Below, one piece after another: positions 28,401 to 49,700 of a stretch of DNA of 64,000 bases; the first letter of the stretch is position 1; the number at the start of each line of letters is the position of its first letter. The position numbers and the translations under genes were made by a program. Origin of the DNA: Xestospongia muta (lineage: Eukaryota > Porifera > Demospongiae > Haplosclerida > Petrosiidae). The notes under the pieces were generated by a model. The model searched no databases. It was not told where the DNA came from and saw only the letters and a list, made by a program, of their open reading frames with translations. The DNA lies in the NCBI GenBank assembly GCA_963693285.1, contig OY848926.1, positions 5,626,501 through 5,690,500 of the forward strand. The letters are read 5' to 3'.

Positions 28401-29977
28401 TCAGTCTTAATTGTAGCAGCTATAGGATTAGAAGGATATGATGAACCTGGAACAAGTACTTCATCACCATGTATTCCATACGTTGGGTCACTATGACTTA
28501 ATTGTGTTTCTGTGCTTCCTGAAGGAATGACGTTTTCTCGTAACACAACATTGCCCTTCTCAGTAGTATATAAAGTGGCACTAGAACCATCTCCTGACCC
28601 TGTATCTTCTATTTTGATCCTTTTTTCTGACATTTCAATAGTTTCTTTATCAGTCAGTAATTGGCATTTGCCATTAATTGGAGGGCTAGTAAGTGATGGA
28701 GTCAAAGAAGAAAACGAAGAGGAAAGAGAAGGAGGAGGAAAGAGATTTGAAACTGTTTCAGTTGAATCAACTGAAGGTAGCACAGGCATAGATGGAGTCA
28801 ATGCCTCAGGATTAACCAGAGGTAATGGCCGTGCCTCAATAACACTAGGATCAACTGGAGGTTGCATAGGAGGCTGTGTCTCAGTAACACTAGGATCAAC
28901 TGGAGGTAACATAGGAGGATGTGTCTCAGTAACACTAGTATCAACTGGAGGTAATGTTGGAGGCTGTGTCTCAGTAATACTAGGATCAACTGGAGGTAAC
29001 ATAGGAGGCTGTGTCTCAGTAACACTACTGTCAATTGGAAGCATTGTAGGAGGCTGTGTCTCAGTAACACTAGTATCAACTGGAGGCAATGTTGGAGACT
29101 GTGTCTCAGTAACACTAGTATCAACTGGAGGCAATGTTGAAGGCTGTGTCTCAGTAACACTAGTATCAACTGGAGGCAATGTTGGAGACTGTGTCTCAGT
29201 AACACTAGTATCAACTGGAGGCAATGTTGAAGGCTGTGTCTCAGTAACACTAGTATCAACTGGAGGCAATGTTGAAGGCTGTGTCTCAGTAACACTAGTA
29301 TCAACTGGAGGCAATGTTGAAGGCTGTGTCTCAGTAACACTAGTATCAACTGGAGGCAATGTTGGAGACTGTGTCTCAGTAACACTAGTATCAACTGGAG
29401 GCAATGTTGAAGGCTGTGTCTCAGTAACACTAGTATCAACTGGAGGCAATGTAGGAGGCTGTGTCTCAGTAACATTAGTATCAACTGGAGGTGGAATACC
29501 AATAATAGTAGGTGGAATTTGTCCCTTAGTAAAAGTAGGATCAGCTGAAGGTAATGTTGGAAGTTGTGCATCAGTAATACTAGGATCAACTGGAGGCAAA
29601 ATATTAATGATAGTAGGTGGAATTTGACCCTCAATAAGTTCTGGATGCTGATAAGGCTGATTAAGAGGTACTGTTGGGGGTGGTGCATATACTGGAAAAT
29701 ACCTAGTACCTTGAGGAGGAGAATATTGTGGAGCACCATAAAGTGAACTATAGGGACTGTCTATAGACATTGATACTTCTGGTGGTTGATTACCCCACCC
29801 CTGAACAATAGGCTGTTGCAGTGGCATATTACTCATCATAACAATTTGAGTTTTCTCCATCTTCTCTGAATGTGGTAGTTGCTGTGCTTGGTACTGACAC
29901 ATTTCTTGTTGGTATAGTTGGTGTTCTTGATACATTTGTTGCTGTTGGTGTAGTGGTTGTAGTTCTTGTTGTTTGAG

Positions 29978-30018
<41 letters not shown>

Positions 30019-30547
30019 GCTGTTGTAGTTGTTGTTGATATAGGTGTTGTTGTTGTTGCTGTTGTAGTTGATGTTGATGAAACATAGCAGTCATTTGAGC
30101 TTCTGAGTATAACGGTTGAAAATTAGGTGATAAAGAGTCTGTTGAAGAGGCCATGATGGACTGATGCTGAGGGTGACTCTCAACTAATGACTGTGGTGTC
30201 ATTAAAGGTACCTCCATTATTTGTGGCTGTTTCATCCTACAATTGTAACACACTGATAAAGTTGCAATAAGGTGGGCACCACACTGAGGATTAATGCATA
30301 GTTTAAAAGGCATTTGCCTAAGTAGCTGAGGATCTTGTAGTGCCGAACAGAACATGCAATGTTGAGCATTAGGATGTAACAGTTCACGACACAATAAACA
30401 GTGTTTTTTCTGAATTACTTGCTGTGGTACTCCACAGAGTGAGCAATATCGTGCATGTGGAGGATAAAGTGGTTCTTTGCACTCCTTGCAATAAATAGTT
30501 TGTCCAGGAGGAGGAGGATTAAAAGATCCTCCAGAATTTTCAGACAT
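7850..30547 (-). CDS. RNF213-like: RNF213-like giant AAA+/E3 ubiquitin ligase, copy B (complete)
   Basis: A full-length member of the RNF213 family, colinear with vertebrate RNF213. It starts at the ATG at 30547 (MSENSGGS), directly after a splice acceptor; longer upstream reading frames are intronic. The order is zinc ribbons, disordered repeats, beta-rich domain, helical N-arm, acidic/UBA-like insertion, AAA+ modules with two intact ATPase sites (GETGCGKT/DEANTTEA and GKPGSSKS/DEVGLAED), E3 shell, RZ finger and C-terminal domain. It ends at 7850 after ...QQQHEHDIKD. The family forms a single-chain dynein-like motor with a ubiquitin ligase module, acting in the cytosol on lipid droplets and intracellular microbes. 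Dozens of short introns split the gene. No RING Cys/His cluster is found where vertebrate RNF213 has it. I saw no in-frame lesion. Confidence 0.9.
10475..10663 (-). other. RZ-type zinc finger of copy B (intact)
   Basis: Two exons encode ECSRGHPYFISE and CGKPTQQYNCPQCGSAIGG. The four zinc ligands of an RZ finger (C-x3-H and C-x2-C) are present. So is the extra cysteine in the CG(K/R)P motif, codon 10577-10579. In mammalian RNF213 the RZ finger carries the non-RING ubiquitin transfer activity, needed for ubiquitylation of bacterial LPS. The cysteine at this place (Cys4462 in human numbering, as I recall) is reported as essential. Confidence 0.82.
12370..14040 (-). other. E3 shell of copy B, without a RING
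   Basis: The conserved E3-module start GGTFQNVLERRLDEVIVPIFAAILSF (about 13.85-13.95 kb) matches the vertebrate E3 shell. The chain continues colinearly to KSFFMEVVSSLCFGQPNPPEPALIKKLL (about 12.3 kb), which in vertebrate RNF213 follows the RING. In between, where a C3HC4 RING is expected, the exons encode only a helical, Cys-poor stretch (FIEFVQYANRIEIV, then KSQSDFTKVETILGIQKVLNILD). No pair of CxxC motifs is present. Confidence 0.7.
15534..15583 (-). other. 50-bp intron present in copy B but absent from copy D
   Basis: Copy B reads GGAGATACAAA|GTATGT...AATAAG|GTTTAATAAACATGATGC (Asp-Thr-Lys-Phe-Asn-Lys-His-Asp). Copy D at about 58915-58950 continues without a break (GGAGATGCAAGGTTTACTGAACAAGATGC). 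The intron is phase-consistent and the neighbouring exons are nearly identical, so this is an intron gain or loss between very young copies. Confidence 0.65.
16860..17450 (-). other. AAA4 ATPase module of copy B
   Basis: Walker A GKPGSSKSLAK is at about 17326-17349 and Walker B VVVLDEVGLAED is at about 17063-17100, followed by FIGISNWALDPAKMNRG as sensor region. This is among the most conserved stretches of the family. All catalytic residues I could name are present. Confidence 0.88.
18470..18930 (-). other. AAA3 ATPase module of copy B
   Basis: Walker A GETGCGKT is at about 18875-18898 and Walker B LFFDEANTTEA is at about 18620-18650, in the order known for AAA3 of RNF213. The catalytic Lys and Glu are both present. 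A sensor-like segment (FIAACSPYRR in copy D) follows. The module is interrupted by short introns whose positions match those of copy D. Confidence 0.85.
20244..20540 (-). other. First AAA+ P-loop region of copy B (ERAGMGKS)
   Basis: The exon encodes SYVRVVKSERAGMGKSLYIQRL, a P-loop of the form GxGKS matching the AAA2 region of vertebrate RNF213 (SERAGVGKSLY). It is followed by FDTIVQALKHPLEKM and IIFHIDISPS, where a Walker B acidic pair would be expected but only HIDIS is seen. Reading it as a non-hydrolysing module is therefore reasonable. The D copy at 54150-54405 is almost identical. Confidence 0.75.
21490..22080 (-). other. Acidic insertion with two UBA-like domains in copy B
   Basis: Inside the exon at 21413-22597 there is a segment absent from the matching exon of copy D. 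It has a first three-helix UBA-like stretch (EEQMVILNNLKASFDF...LEEAVLKWCYDHEED), an Asp/Glu/Ser-rich linker (FDFSDSDGE...SSENEEEDMA), and a second, clearer UBA-like stretch (HPIVKELLRAGFPLEQC...AMDYL). UBA domains bind ubiquitin, which would suit a ubiquitin ligase. The second domain has the AGFP loop and the AM.YL end typical of the family. I put the second UBA at about 0.65 and the first at about 0.45. Confidence 0.6.
22600..26870 (-). other. Helical N-arm of copy B
   Basis: Many exons encode an all-helical region colinear with the RNF213 N-arm. Landmarks are LLWELWPTFLKMHG (about 24.5 kb), a WIESCVQRMQVYRSL...LDLKVTLELTGDFKIVEG motif (about 23.6 kb), FVTIALATAAGGEDDFTRDRL (about 23.2 kb) and CIDWYQSVKDTQGSVEKSSFGQM (about 22.9 kb), then LKYSLDELRDLESKLVLITG. 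These are the reference points used to compare the copies. Copies A and D share the same landmarks. Confidence 0.75.
26879..27400 (-). other. Beta-rich N-terminal domain of copy B (possibly carbohydrate-binding-module-like)
   Basis: Exons here encode IVFHALLPSPLWKWDD..., then a segment with GDIQYKYCVYTPK and FEYIYSSFEGVSGDFVNRVLRL. The same layout is found in copies A (IPYKYVVY) and D (WKKKYFRYKYAIFHN). Vertebrate RNF213 has an equivalent IPYKYVIY region. The pattern of a strand, an FRY/YKYxVY motif and a following Arg resembles starch-binding CBM20 domains. The fold assignment is my inference; homology to RNF213 is firm. Confidence 0.6.
28840..29620 (-). repeat. 45-bp tandem repeat coding for a 15-residue Pro/Thr-rich repeat (about 17 units)
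   Basis: The copy B protein has tandem units of 15 residues with the core PPVDTSVTETQ followed by Pro/Ser, Pro, Thr, Leu. At DNA level the unit is 45 bp, and the central units are almost identical, indicating recent expansion by slippage or unequal exchange. The outer units are more diverged (VDPSITE, VDTNVTE). The repeat is Thr/Ser- and Pro-rich, acidic and probably unstructured, like a spacer or O-glycan/phosphorylation-rich stalk. Because the unit is a multiple of three, long frames on the other strand and in another minus frame also stay open; those are artefacts. Confidence 0.9.
29930..30095 (-). repeat. Polyglutamine-coding tract (CAA/CAG)
   Basis: On the minus strand this encodes a Gln-rich segment of about 60 residues. 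The longest pure run is about 16 Gln, mostly CAA with a few CAG, broken by Leu, His and Tyr. It lies in the disordered N-terminal region of copy B. The run is a trinucleotide microsatellite and is likely to vary in length between individuals. Confidence 0.9.
30220..30500 (-). other. N-terminal zinc ribbons of copy B (three units)
   Basis: Three Cys-pair units follow the start: YCKECKE...YCSLCG, HCLLCRE...HCMFCS and LCINPQC...VCYNC. They match the second to fourth units of copy A in spacing and wording, including a shared LLHPxAQxC motif, so copy B lacks one unit relative to copy A. Confidence 0.75.
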
Positions 30548-31671
30548 TATGCTAAAGATTTGAAAGAAATTCATAAAAGGTATACTACCAATGTACACAT
30601 TGTTATCATAGTCTGCATTAATCAAATATGTTAGTAATACAATACTAACAGGTAGGAGGTTAGACTCAGTTATAAATAGCACCACCTACGTCCCTCCCAC
30701 ACACACATCATACTACACAACCTATCTGAAATGCCGTAAACTAATCAACCTTGATAATGATTCAAGTCTTTCAGTCTTCAATTTCATGAATAATATCAAG
30801 CTATTTGTAATAGGAATACATAGAAAACTTTGAACTTGTATCTACCAAAATTAAATACCAAAGTACACAATACAAACCAAGCTAGACATCATTTGTTTAT
30901 CTCTACTTGATTTATTTCTCTGTGTATATATATATATATATATATTATATTCAATAGAAATTAATACTAGGTATATTACCAGTTAGGTGACACTTACTTA
31001 TTAGTCTAATGAAGAAGACTTAGTTTACAGTCAATGCCAATACTGATAGAGTATCTGGTTGAACGTTAGTAGAATAAGAGACAAACCTAACCACAGGCAG
31101 ACTTCGTATAAGGGGTATTTTGTCGAGAAACAACTAACGAAATTCACTGTCTACCAGTGAATGGACGGGGTCATCCCTGCCTTTGCAAACTTTAAATGGG
31201 TGGGGCTGAATTAGTCGGAAATTAACTAGATGATCGTCAGATCAGCAGAATAAACAGAGTAAGTAGTGTTGTGTCGTTTGATCTTCTCTTGGTAAGTATG
31301 AATCTGTTTGTAAATAGATGTGTGTAGATTCTATGTACCAGAATTCAATGAAATAACAATCCCAAGATGAGTAGAGATAATCGACAATGTGTATCTGTGT
31401 ATAGACCTGTGTGTATAGATACATAGAACTATAGAGTACTCAGAAGTCTATTTTAGCTAGGAACCTAAATTTGTATTGACTATACATTATCTCCAGAAGT
31501 TACAAGCCCTTGTAAAAAGCTTGTAGATTAAGCTTGTTTTCATGTTCATAAATACATCACAGTTACCATGTTCGTTTTCACTGTAGTATCTTCTCTCCTT
31601 CCTATTGAACACTGATGTTATAGTACATATCATTTTATTGACACTAATAAGTACAAGACAAGTGTCAGACA
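30548..31671. promoter_or_regulatory. Divergent promoter region between copy B and the LRRK1-like gene
   Basis: A 1.1-kb gap between two genes transcribed away from each other. It contains a (TA)n run at about 30925-30946, the block shared with the region upstream of copy A (31010-31345) and the hairpin at 31142-31162. Copy B must have a noncoding first exon here, because its ATG sits right after an acceptor. No coding exon could be supported. Confidence 0.55.
31142..31162. promoter_or_regulatory. Perfect 8-bp inverted repeat upstream of copy B
   Basis: ATTCACTG-TCTAC-CAGTGAAT, identical in arms and loop to 7029-7049 upstream of copy A, and embedded in the same longer conserved block. Confidence 0.5.
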
Positions 31672-43088
<11,417 letters not shown>

Positions 43089-43428
43089 TTAATTAATGTA
43101 CTATGTTCTGCTAATGATTTGGAAAATTAATTTGTATAATTAGATCTAACTTTATCATATCCACATCCAGCTATTTGTATTATAACCATTATTTTGCGTT
43201 ATGAACTAATTTTATAATAATATTAAATTTGTTCAGGTGGAATTTAACCCTCACGTCGTTCACGTACCTAGAATGCATACTATTTTAACCCCTATAACAC
43301 AATTATGATGTCACATGATGTCATGCATGATGTCATCATAGGCAAGTTATACCAAGAACCACCCCTAGAAGTCTACGCCTCTACGGCCAAGAAAGAAAAA
43401 AAGGCACTTTTCTCTCACAAACAGATAA
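43089..43428. other. Intergenic region between LRRK1-like gene and gene D
   Basis: 340 bp in tandem orientation. The first half is AT-rich and should hold the 3' end of the kinase transcript. The second half has the TGATGTCA cluster and should hold the gene D promoter. Confidence 0.6.
43306..43335. promoter_or_regulatory. Three TGATGTCA sites in 30 bp upstream of gene D
   Basis: TGATGTCA occurs at 43306-43313, 43316-43323 and 43328-43335, spaced 10 and 12 bp apart, about 95 bp before the start codon of gene D. This 8-mer (reverse TGACATCA) is a recognised type of bZIP (ATF/CREB/AP-1 group) site. Spacing near one helical turn suggests cooperative binding. The function is inferred. Confidence 0.5.
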
Positions 43429-43746
43429 ATGGAGGCTGATGTAAGAAACTACAGAGAAGCCGTTATTGATGTTTTTAGGTCCCAGTACGTAGAGCTTAGC
43501 TCATCGCTAGAGGGATGTATGGACTCTTTTACTGATAAAGCTTATGAATCTGGATTGATATCTGATCAAGTCATGAAAGAACGGAAAAACTTTTCAAGTA
43601 TATTTAATGAGTTTAAAGCTGGATTTAATTCCAAAACTAATGTTTCGGAAGTACAGAAATACTATCAATGTTTTATTGAAATTCTTGATGATCTTGGTGG
43701 ACCAGTACCAGCTGTTGGTAAAAATCTTGCTTCAGAATTATCAGGT
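43429..43746 (+). other. CARD/death-fold-like domain 1 of gene D
   Basis: About 106 residues, all helical in pattern: LEGCMDSFTDKAYESGLIS, then SSIFNEFKAGF, VSEVQKYYQCFIEILDDL. It shares with domain 2 the frame of a helix ending in (Y/F)xxxLIS, a following polar helix and a hydrophobic C-terminal helix. That frame is common in CARD and death-effector domains of invertebrates. The assignment is from pattern only. Confidence 0.45.
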
Positions 43747-46700
43747 ATTAAAATATTTTTAAGATAAATGTATTTTGATGCAATATATATCGTGTACAAG
43801 TAAGACTACCCTTTAAATTGTCTTTGTCTTTGTTGCAGATCTTTCAAGTCAGAAGTCAAATTGGACTAAAACAAGTCAGTTAGCTCCATAATAAATCATA
43901 ACTGCTCATAACACAAACTTTTAATTTAATAGAAAAGAGATGTGACAAGAAAGCTTCTGGTACTGGTTTAGTGACTGATGTAACCAAAGATGAGGGAGGT
44001 TGGTCATATGGTATTTAAATTCCAATAATTTTCATTATAATATGTATGTTAACGCTAAACACCAGAGCCACACAGTTAGATGGCTGTGATCACACTAGCT
44101 GCTAAGAACTTAGTAAAGAAAGAAAGAATGTCTTGATAGCTATTGAATACCAGATAGATATCCTTTTAAGTTATAGATCTGGCATCATGTAAGCATGATC
44201 TACCATATAGATAGTGAGTAAATTTTGAAGGAAAAAAATCGACAAATTTAATAAATTACATTTCATTTGCCCAATCTCCAATATTTTACTTGGGGTGTGG
44301 TAGCTCTGTATGCAGTGCAAGTAGCAAGCACATTTTCTTACATGGTATTCATGGTATTCTCAGTTATAATGACACTTTATCAATATTTGAACTAAGAAAG
44401 GACAATCTTTCTGATGTAGATGGTCCTTTGAAGAGACACCTTACATCTGAAGCAATAACAATTATCATCAAGCAATCATTCGTTATAAATTTAAATTTGT
44501 CAAAATCTATTTTATATTGATTTTTGATTAATTTTCTTCCACCAATATTATACCCATTATACTATAATTTTGTTGCTAATCTATAATGATGGAAAATACT
44601 ATGCCGAACCTCAATGCTAAGTTTTGTCTATGTATATGCTAACTGGAAATATTATATACATGTAAAGCTAAAGGCATCGCAATGTTTTTTTTAAAATTTT
44701 CCAGGAATATCCAGTACTTTCTCTTACTATAAACAATATAATAAGTATATATGTTGGAACTATATATTCCCCTTCAGCTTAGTTTTATTATTTTATATAG
44801 TAGTACAAAGAATACTTTATTTTTCCTATTATAATTATAGATATTGATGGTTTTTTCGAAAGACATTGGAAACGTTTACATGACAGCATTTCTGACCCAT
44901 TGGAAATGGCCCAATCGTTTTATGATCAAAACCTTATTTCACAAATGTATTATGACAATGTTAATATGGCCTTTAAAGAAAGAGATGAGAGTGCAGCTGG
45001 TGTCCTCTTAAATGGTCTAAGACAAACAACCTCTCTTATTGGTCACATTTCATTTATGCAAATTTTTATACCAGTCATTGAAGAATATGACTCATTGAAA
45101 GAAATTGGTGCCATCATGAGTAAGGGCTACAAATTAATCAAGAAATTAATAAGAAGCATAATTAAAATCATGATTTACTCAATTTGAAATGTACTATCAA
45201 CTGTTCATCTACAGAGAAAGAAATGACTAGTTTACCAGGACAAGATTTGGATATTCCATTAGAGGAAGGGCCATCAAGTACCAGTAATTCCACAAAAGGT
45301 ATGAGCAAGTTTATGCATTTTCTACTTTATAGTTATTTTCATACAGGAATACAATTTGATGTGCATACATCAATTTATGAAAGTTCTTTTTTGGTTGCCA
45401 TCACTTTAACTTCAACTACAACTGGCAAAGAAATTATTCTTAAAGGAATTAATTATGAAAGTGTTGTCGAATTACACAACGGAGATGAGAATTTAATTTT
45501 TCCTATTAGTGCTTTACGAGCATGTCTTTTTGATGTAGCTAAAGAAAATGGTGTCTGTGATGTCACTGTGTTACTATGTGGATCTGACAGGACACCGATG
45601 TTTCAACTTCATTTTTTAAGATCAGATCATGTTGGGGTGTTAGTAAAATCTTTGTCAAGTAACTCTGTTCAATGTCTTTTGTCTCAGAAAGTTTTCACTC
45701 AAACTGGTTGGTCATTAAGAGTGTCTATCCATTTATATCTAGTCACTCCAAACATTGAGAAACTTACACTATTGTTTCGACCAGTTCTTCAATCAAATTG
45801 GCAAGAATGTGTGACTATCTTTGCTAAAGGAAAGATATGGGATCTCCCACAAAGTTTTCAGAAGAAAGAAGTTGAAGCAGAGCATCTAACAGGTGAGTAT
45901 ATACACAGTAATGATTATCATCAATACCCTTTGTTTGTGTTCAGTTCACAACTTGAATGTAATAGCTTATGAGCTGAAAGATGTATCCTCGGAGTGGTTT
46001 TTACTAGGATCTTCTTTACATGTGGAGCAAAATATCTTGAAATTAATTGAGAAGCAACAAGGTCAACATCTCAAGAACATGCTGAAAGCATGGCTCAGGG
46101 GACATCCTGATCAGACTTGGAATGTGATTGTTGCTGCTCTTCATAGAATTGGGCATTATGATCTTGCAAAGAAAATTGCAGATAAATATGGTACAATAAC
46201 ATTGATAATATAATAAGTTTGCCTTTTTTGATAATAGGTTGCCAATATCTTTCACATTCACAAGTAGTACCAGTACTGTCTCATTCCAAAGATTCTCTTT
46301 CTCTAGCTAGTGATAAAACCACTGTATGTAGTTCCACTAATTCATTATCATATATTTGTGTTTGATATTCATATTAATATATTCTAGAAACAAACAAGCG
46401 TAACAAGTTCAAGAGAAGAAATATTGCAGCGTTTGTCTGATCAGGAATGCCAGGTTAGTCATGAAATTGACAAGTTCTCTTGGGAAAGCACAAGTTTACA
46501 ATTTGCTATTGAGTCATTGAAGTCTACCATAGAGAGTGTTGATGTTGAGATCAAAGATTTAGAAACTGAATGTTCTAATATCACTATCAAATTAGCCAAA
46601 AAAGAAAAGAAAATTCAAGCTATTCAGCAATTGAAGGATGACAAAAACTCTAGTGTTCTTCAAGAAATTATTGAAGAGGCTGAAACAAAAATTAAATATT

Positions 46701-49700
46701 TGAATAAAAGAAATCAGGAGCTACAATGCCAGATTAAGCAAAAAGACCATGAAAGACATCAAATGGTAGCAGAACTTGCAAAGAAAGATTCTGAAATTAG
46801 TGAGAACAAAAAGAATATGAAGAAATTAGAACAGAAGAAGTCAAGATTACAAAACAGAATCAAATTTCAACAGCAGGCACATGAATTAAAGTTAAAGAAA
46901 TCAAAGCAAGAATATGTAAGTTTGTTGTTCATAATCTTATTTATTGTACTGTTATGGCACATAAAGGATTTGTTGAAAAACAAACACGATGAATTAGAGA
47001 AGCAAATACAGACCTTGTGGGAAAGTTTTGCAGCATCTAAAAGTATTACAGAAAAAGAAAAACTTCAACAAAAAATTATTACGTTGGAACACGAACAGAT
47101 GGAAGTGTTGCCAGAGCGTAAGATTTAAAATTAATGATAATTTCGTTATACTTTATTACAGCATCATTGTTAGAAAGTTTGCCCATAGATGATCTTGATG
47201 TACATGTCATATCTGATGAGTTTGTAAGTAAAGCTATCAACTTATATAAATCTGAAATAATAATAGGTTAATAATAAGAGCACTGATGTAGTGCTTGTGA
47301 AAACTTTTGTTCATAATTTGGGCACTAAATGGTTAGTTAACATTAATAATTGTTCCTATCTATATTAACTTCAGGTCTCCTCCTGATGTTTATGTAAAAG
47401 ATTGTACTAGTGTGATCTTTCATGTTGCTATTAACCTTGCTCATCTGAATATAGAACCAAGTGATAGTTTTTGGCTTTCTATACTTTCAAAGGAAATAGG
47501 TGATGGGGAAAATGTATTCTTTGGGAAATTTAACAGGTTTGAAATGAATAACTATATAACACTATATAACAATTATCATATGATTTTAGTATTTTTCAGA
47601 GTTTGGAGACTAAACAATTTGTATTGTATTGCAAACTGCCAATTCCAGATGAATTTTTGTGGAAAAAGAAGTACTTTCGATACAAGTATGCCATTTTTCA
47701 TAATTGTTCAAAGAGACCAAAGGTTGAAAGTCTTAAATCAGACAATTTTGAATGGAGAGTTATTGAAATAAAATCAGGTAATCAGACAGTACAAATATTT
47801 TATTATTTTATCTGATTTTTATATGCAAGGTGATCAACAAAAACAGTTTGATTTTTTTATTTACCAGCCTTTAAATGACATTCATTGTATTGAAAGTGGT
47901 TCAATCACAACTTTCATTGAATTTGGAGTCAATGAAAAATGGAATAACATTGGGATTTCTACAGTTGCTCAAGCTATCTCAAAGGGAAAGCAATTTTCTA
48001 CTGTATTCAAATGTCTGAAGCATGCAAAATATTGTTTGCCTGGAGGAAGAACAACAGAAGATCCTTCTAGTAATGATTTAATTGAAAAGGTATCAGTTTT
48101 CCTTTATACTATAATTTTTAATGATTAAATTTCAGGTGTTTATTAAAAAAATGGCATCTTTAGTAGTGCACTGTACTAATGATTTGATGAAGCTCTGTAC
48201 TGGTTTTGTAATTGCATATGCATTATTGAGAAGCAAAATACTTGGCATGGAGTCTTATGTTAAAGAAGTAGCTGATATCCTAAGTGCTTTCTTCATACCA
48301 GTTACAGAGTTTGTGGATTATTTCAATGTTATCAAGAATTGGAAATCTCACTTAAGGTATAGCTGTTATACACATTGGTTTGTATATAATAATTCTTGTC
48401 CTTTTTATTGGAAAGGTTTCTTATTGAAGCTGTACAGCCATTGTACACTGTTTTGATGAATCAACCACATCTAAGTTATGAATGGATGAAAGCTTTACCT
48501 TTCCTACATATTATCACTCTTGACAGTTTTGAGCCCTTTAAACCATATGCTCTTCCTTTAACAGAGGAAAAAATTGGGAGGACTTTGTTTTGTGGACTAG
48601 ACATTAGCAAATATTGTGATTTGGCTTTGAAAGACAGCAGGTTAATATGATTCATTTTGTTTATATTTTTTCAATACTATCATATAGTTTTGCTACAAAG
48701 TCATATCAGTTAGTAAAAGATTACTTTGATGTTGATTGGCTAATGCCAAGAGCTTGGGTTGCTCTTTGTTCGTTACAAGAATTATCATCTTGCCTTCATC
48801 ATTATCCACTAGTATCTCCTTTTGTATGTTCATTACTTAAATCATACAAAGATTCAGCTGAGGTAATGTTACTGGTAATGGTACATTATTTTTAATCACA
48901 TATTTTATGACAGACTAAAGACTTAATAAGAGTCAGTGAATGCATTGTAGTTTCAATCAAAGAAAGGTAACCTATTGTTGCATATAATTAAGAAATGTAA
49001 ACTTTTTTACAGAAACATCAACATTGAAGAAGAGCAAATATGTTACTTTAGTGTGAATACCTTGTTAAAGGAGATATCATCATCAAAGTCAGCACAAACA
49101 CTGGAGTTATTTCTGTCCTTGATCAAACTGTTTCTAACTGTATTGGATAAATTGAGTTGGAAGGAAAAGGATGAATGTATTTGTCAACTCAGTAGCTACA
49201 CTAAATGTTGGATTGAGAGTACATATGGAAATGAACCAAATGAACAAGTAATTGAGGCTGAGCTGAAGGTTTGTTATAATATTCAGAGAACTCTTAGCAT
49301 AACTTTTACTATATAGTGTTGGAGCAATATACTTGAGACAGCATATTCTAACAAGATACTTGTGCATGAATGTTGGTTTAAATTGTTAAGTTCTCAAATG
49401 GTTTGTCGTCTAGACAAGGTATTGTTGATATTATCAATTTACAATTATTTCTAATAATTGCAACAATACAGTTATTGTGTCTTTTAAAAGTAAATTTGTT
49501 TGTAAAAAGGACAGATGTAATGACTTATGCAATTAAAAACTGTCGTGTGACAGTTGAAGTAAGCTATATCGTATATGATGACTTGTTTAATGTTCATTTT
49601 TTCCAAACAGAAGAGCCAACCTGTTATCTCATCTAATGATGAGCTTGACTCTATACCACCTAGTAAACAAATGTTTGAGTTGGGAATTCTTTTAAATTCT

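Noticed and set aside
28512..29627. Long plus-strand open frame (371 codons) across the repeat of copy B
   Set aside because: It is the reverse strand of the 45-bp tandem repeat; a unit divisible by three keeps several frames open. The minus-strand frame is the one that continues the RNF213-like protein.
28798..29739. Second minus-strand frame of 313 codons rich in Leu and His
   Set aside because: Same repeat read in another frame; it has no link to the neighbouring exons.
30585..30685. Upstream extension of the copy B start (46 more residues)
   Set aside because: The extension crosses the acceptor just before the MSENSGGS start and has no counterpart in copy A, whose protein starts with nearly the same residues.
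44290..44520. Small frame beginning GCGSSVCSASS, looking like a myristoylated/palmitoylated N-terminus
   Set aside because: The first codon is TTG, not ATG. It lies in an intron of gene D and no splice linkage was seen.
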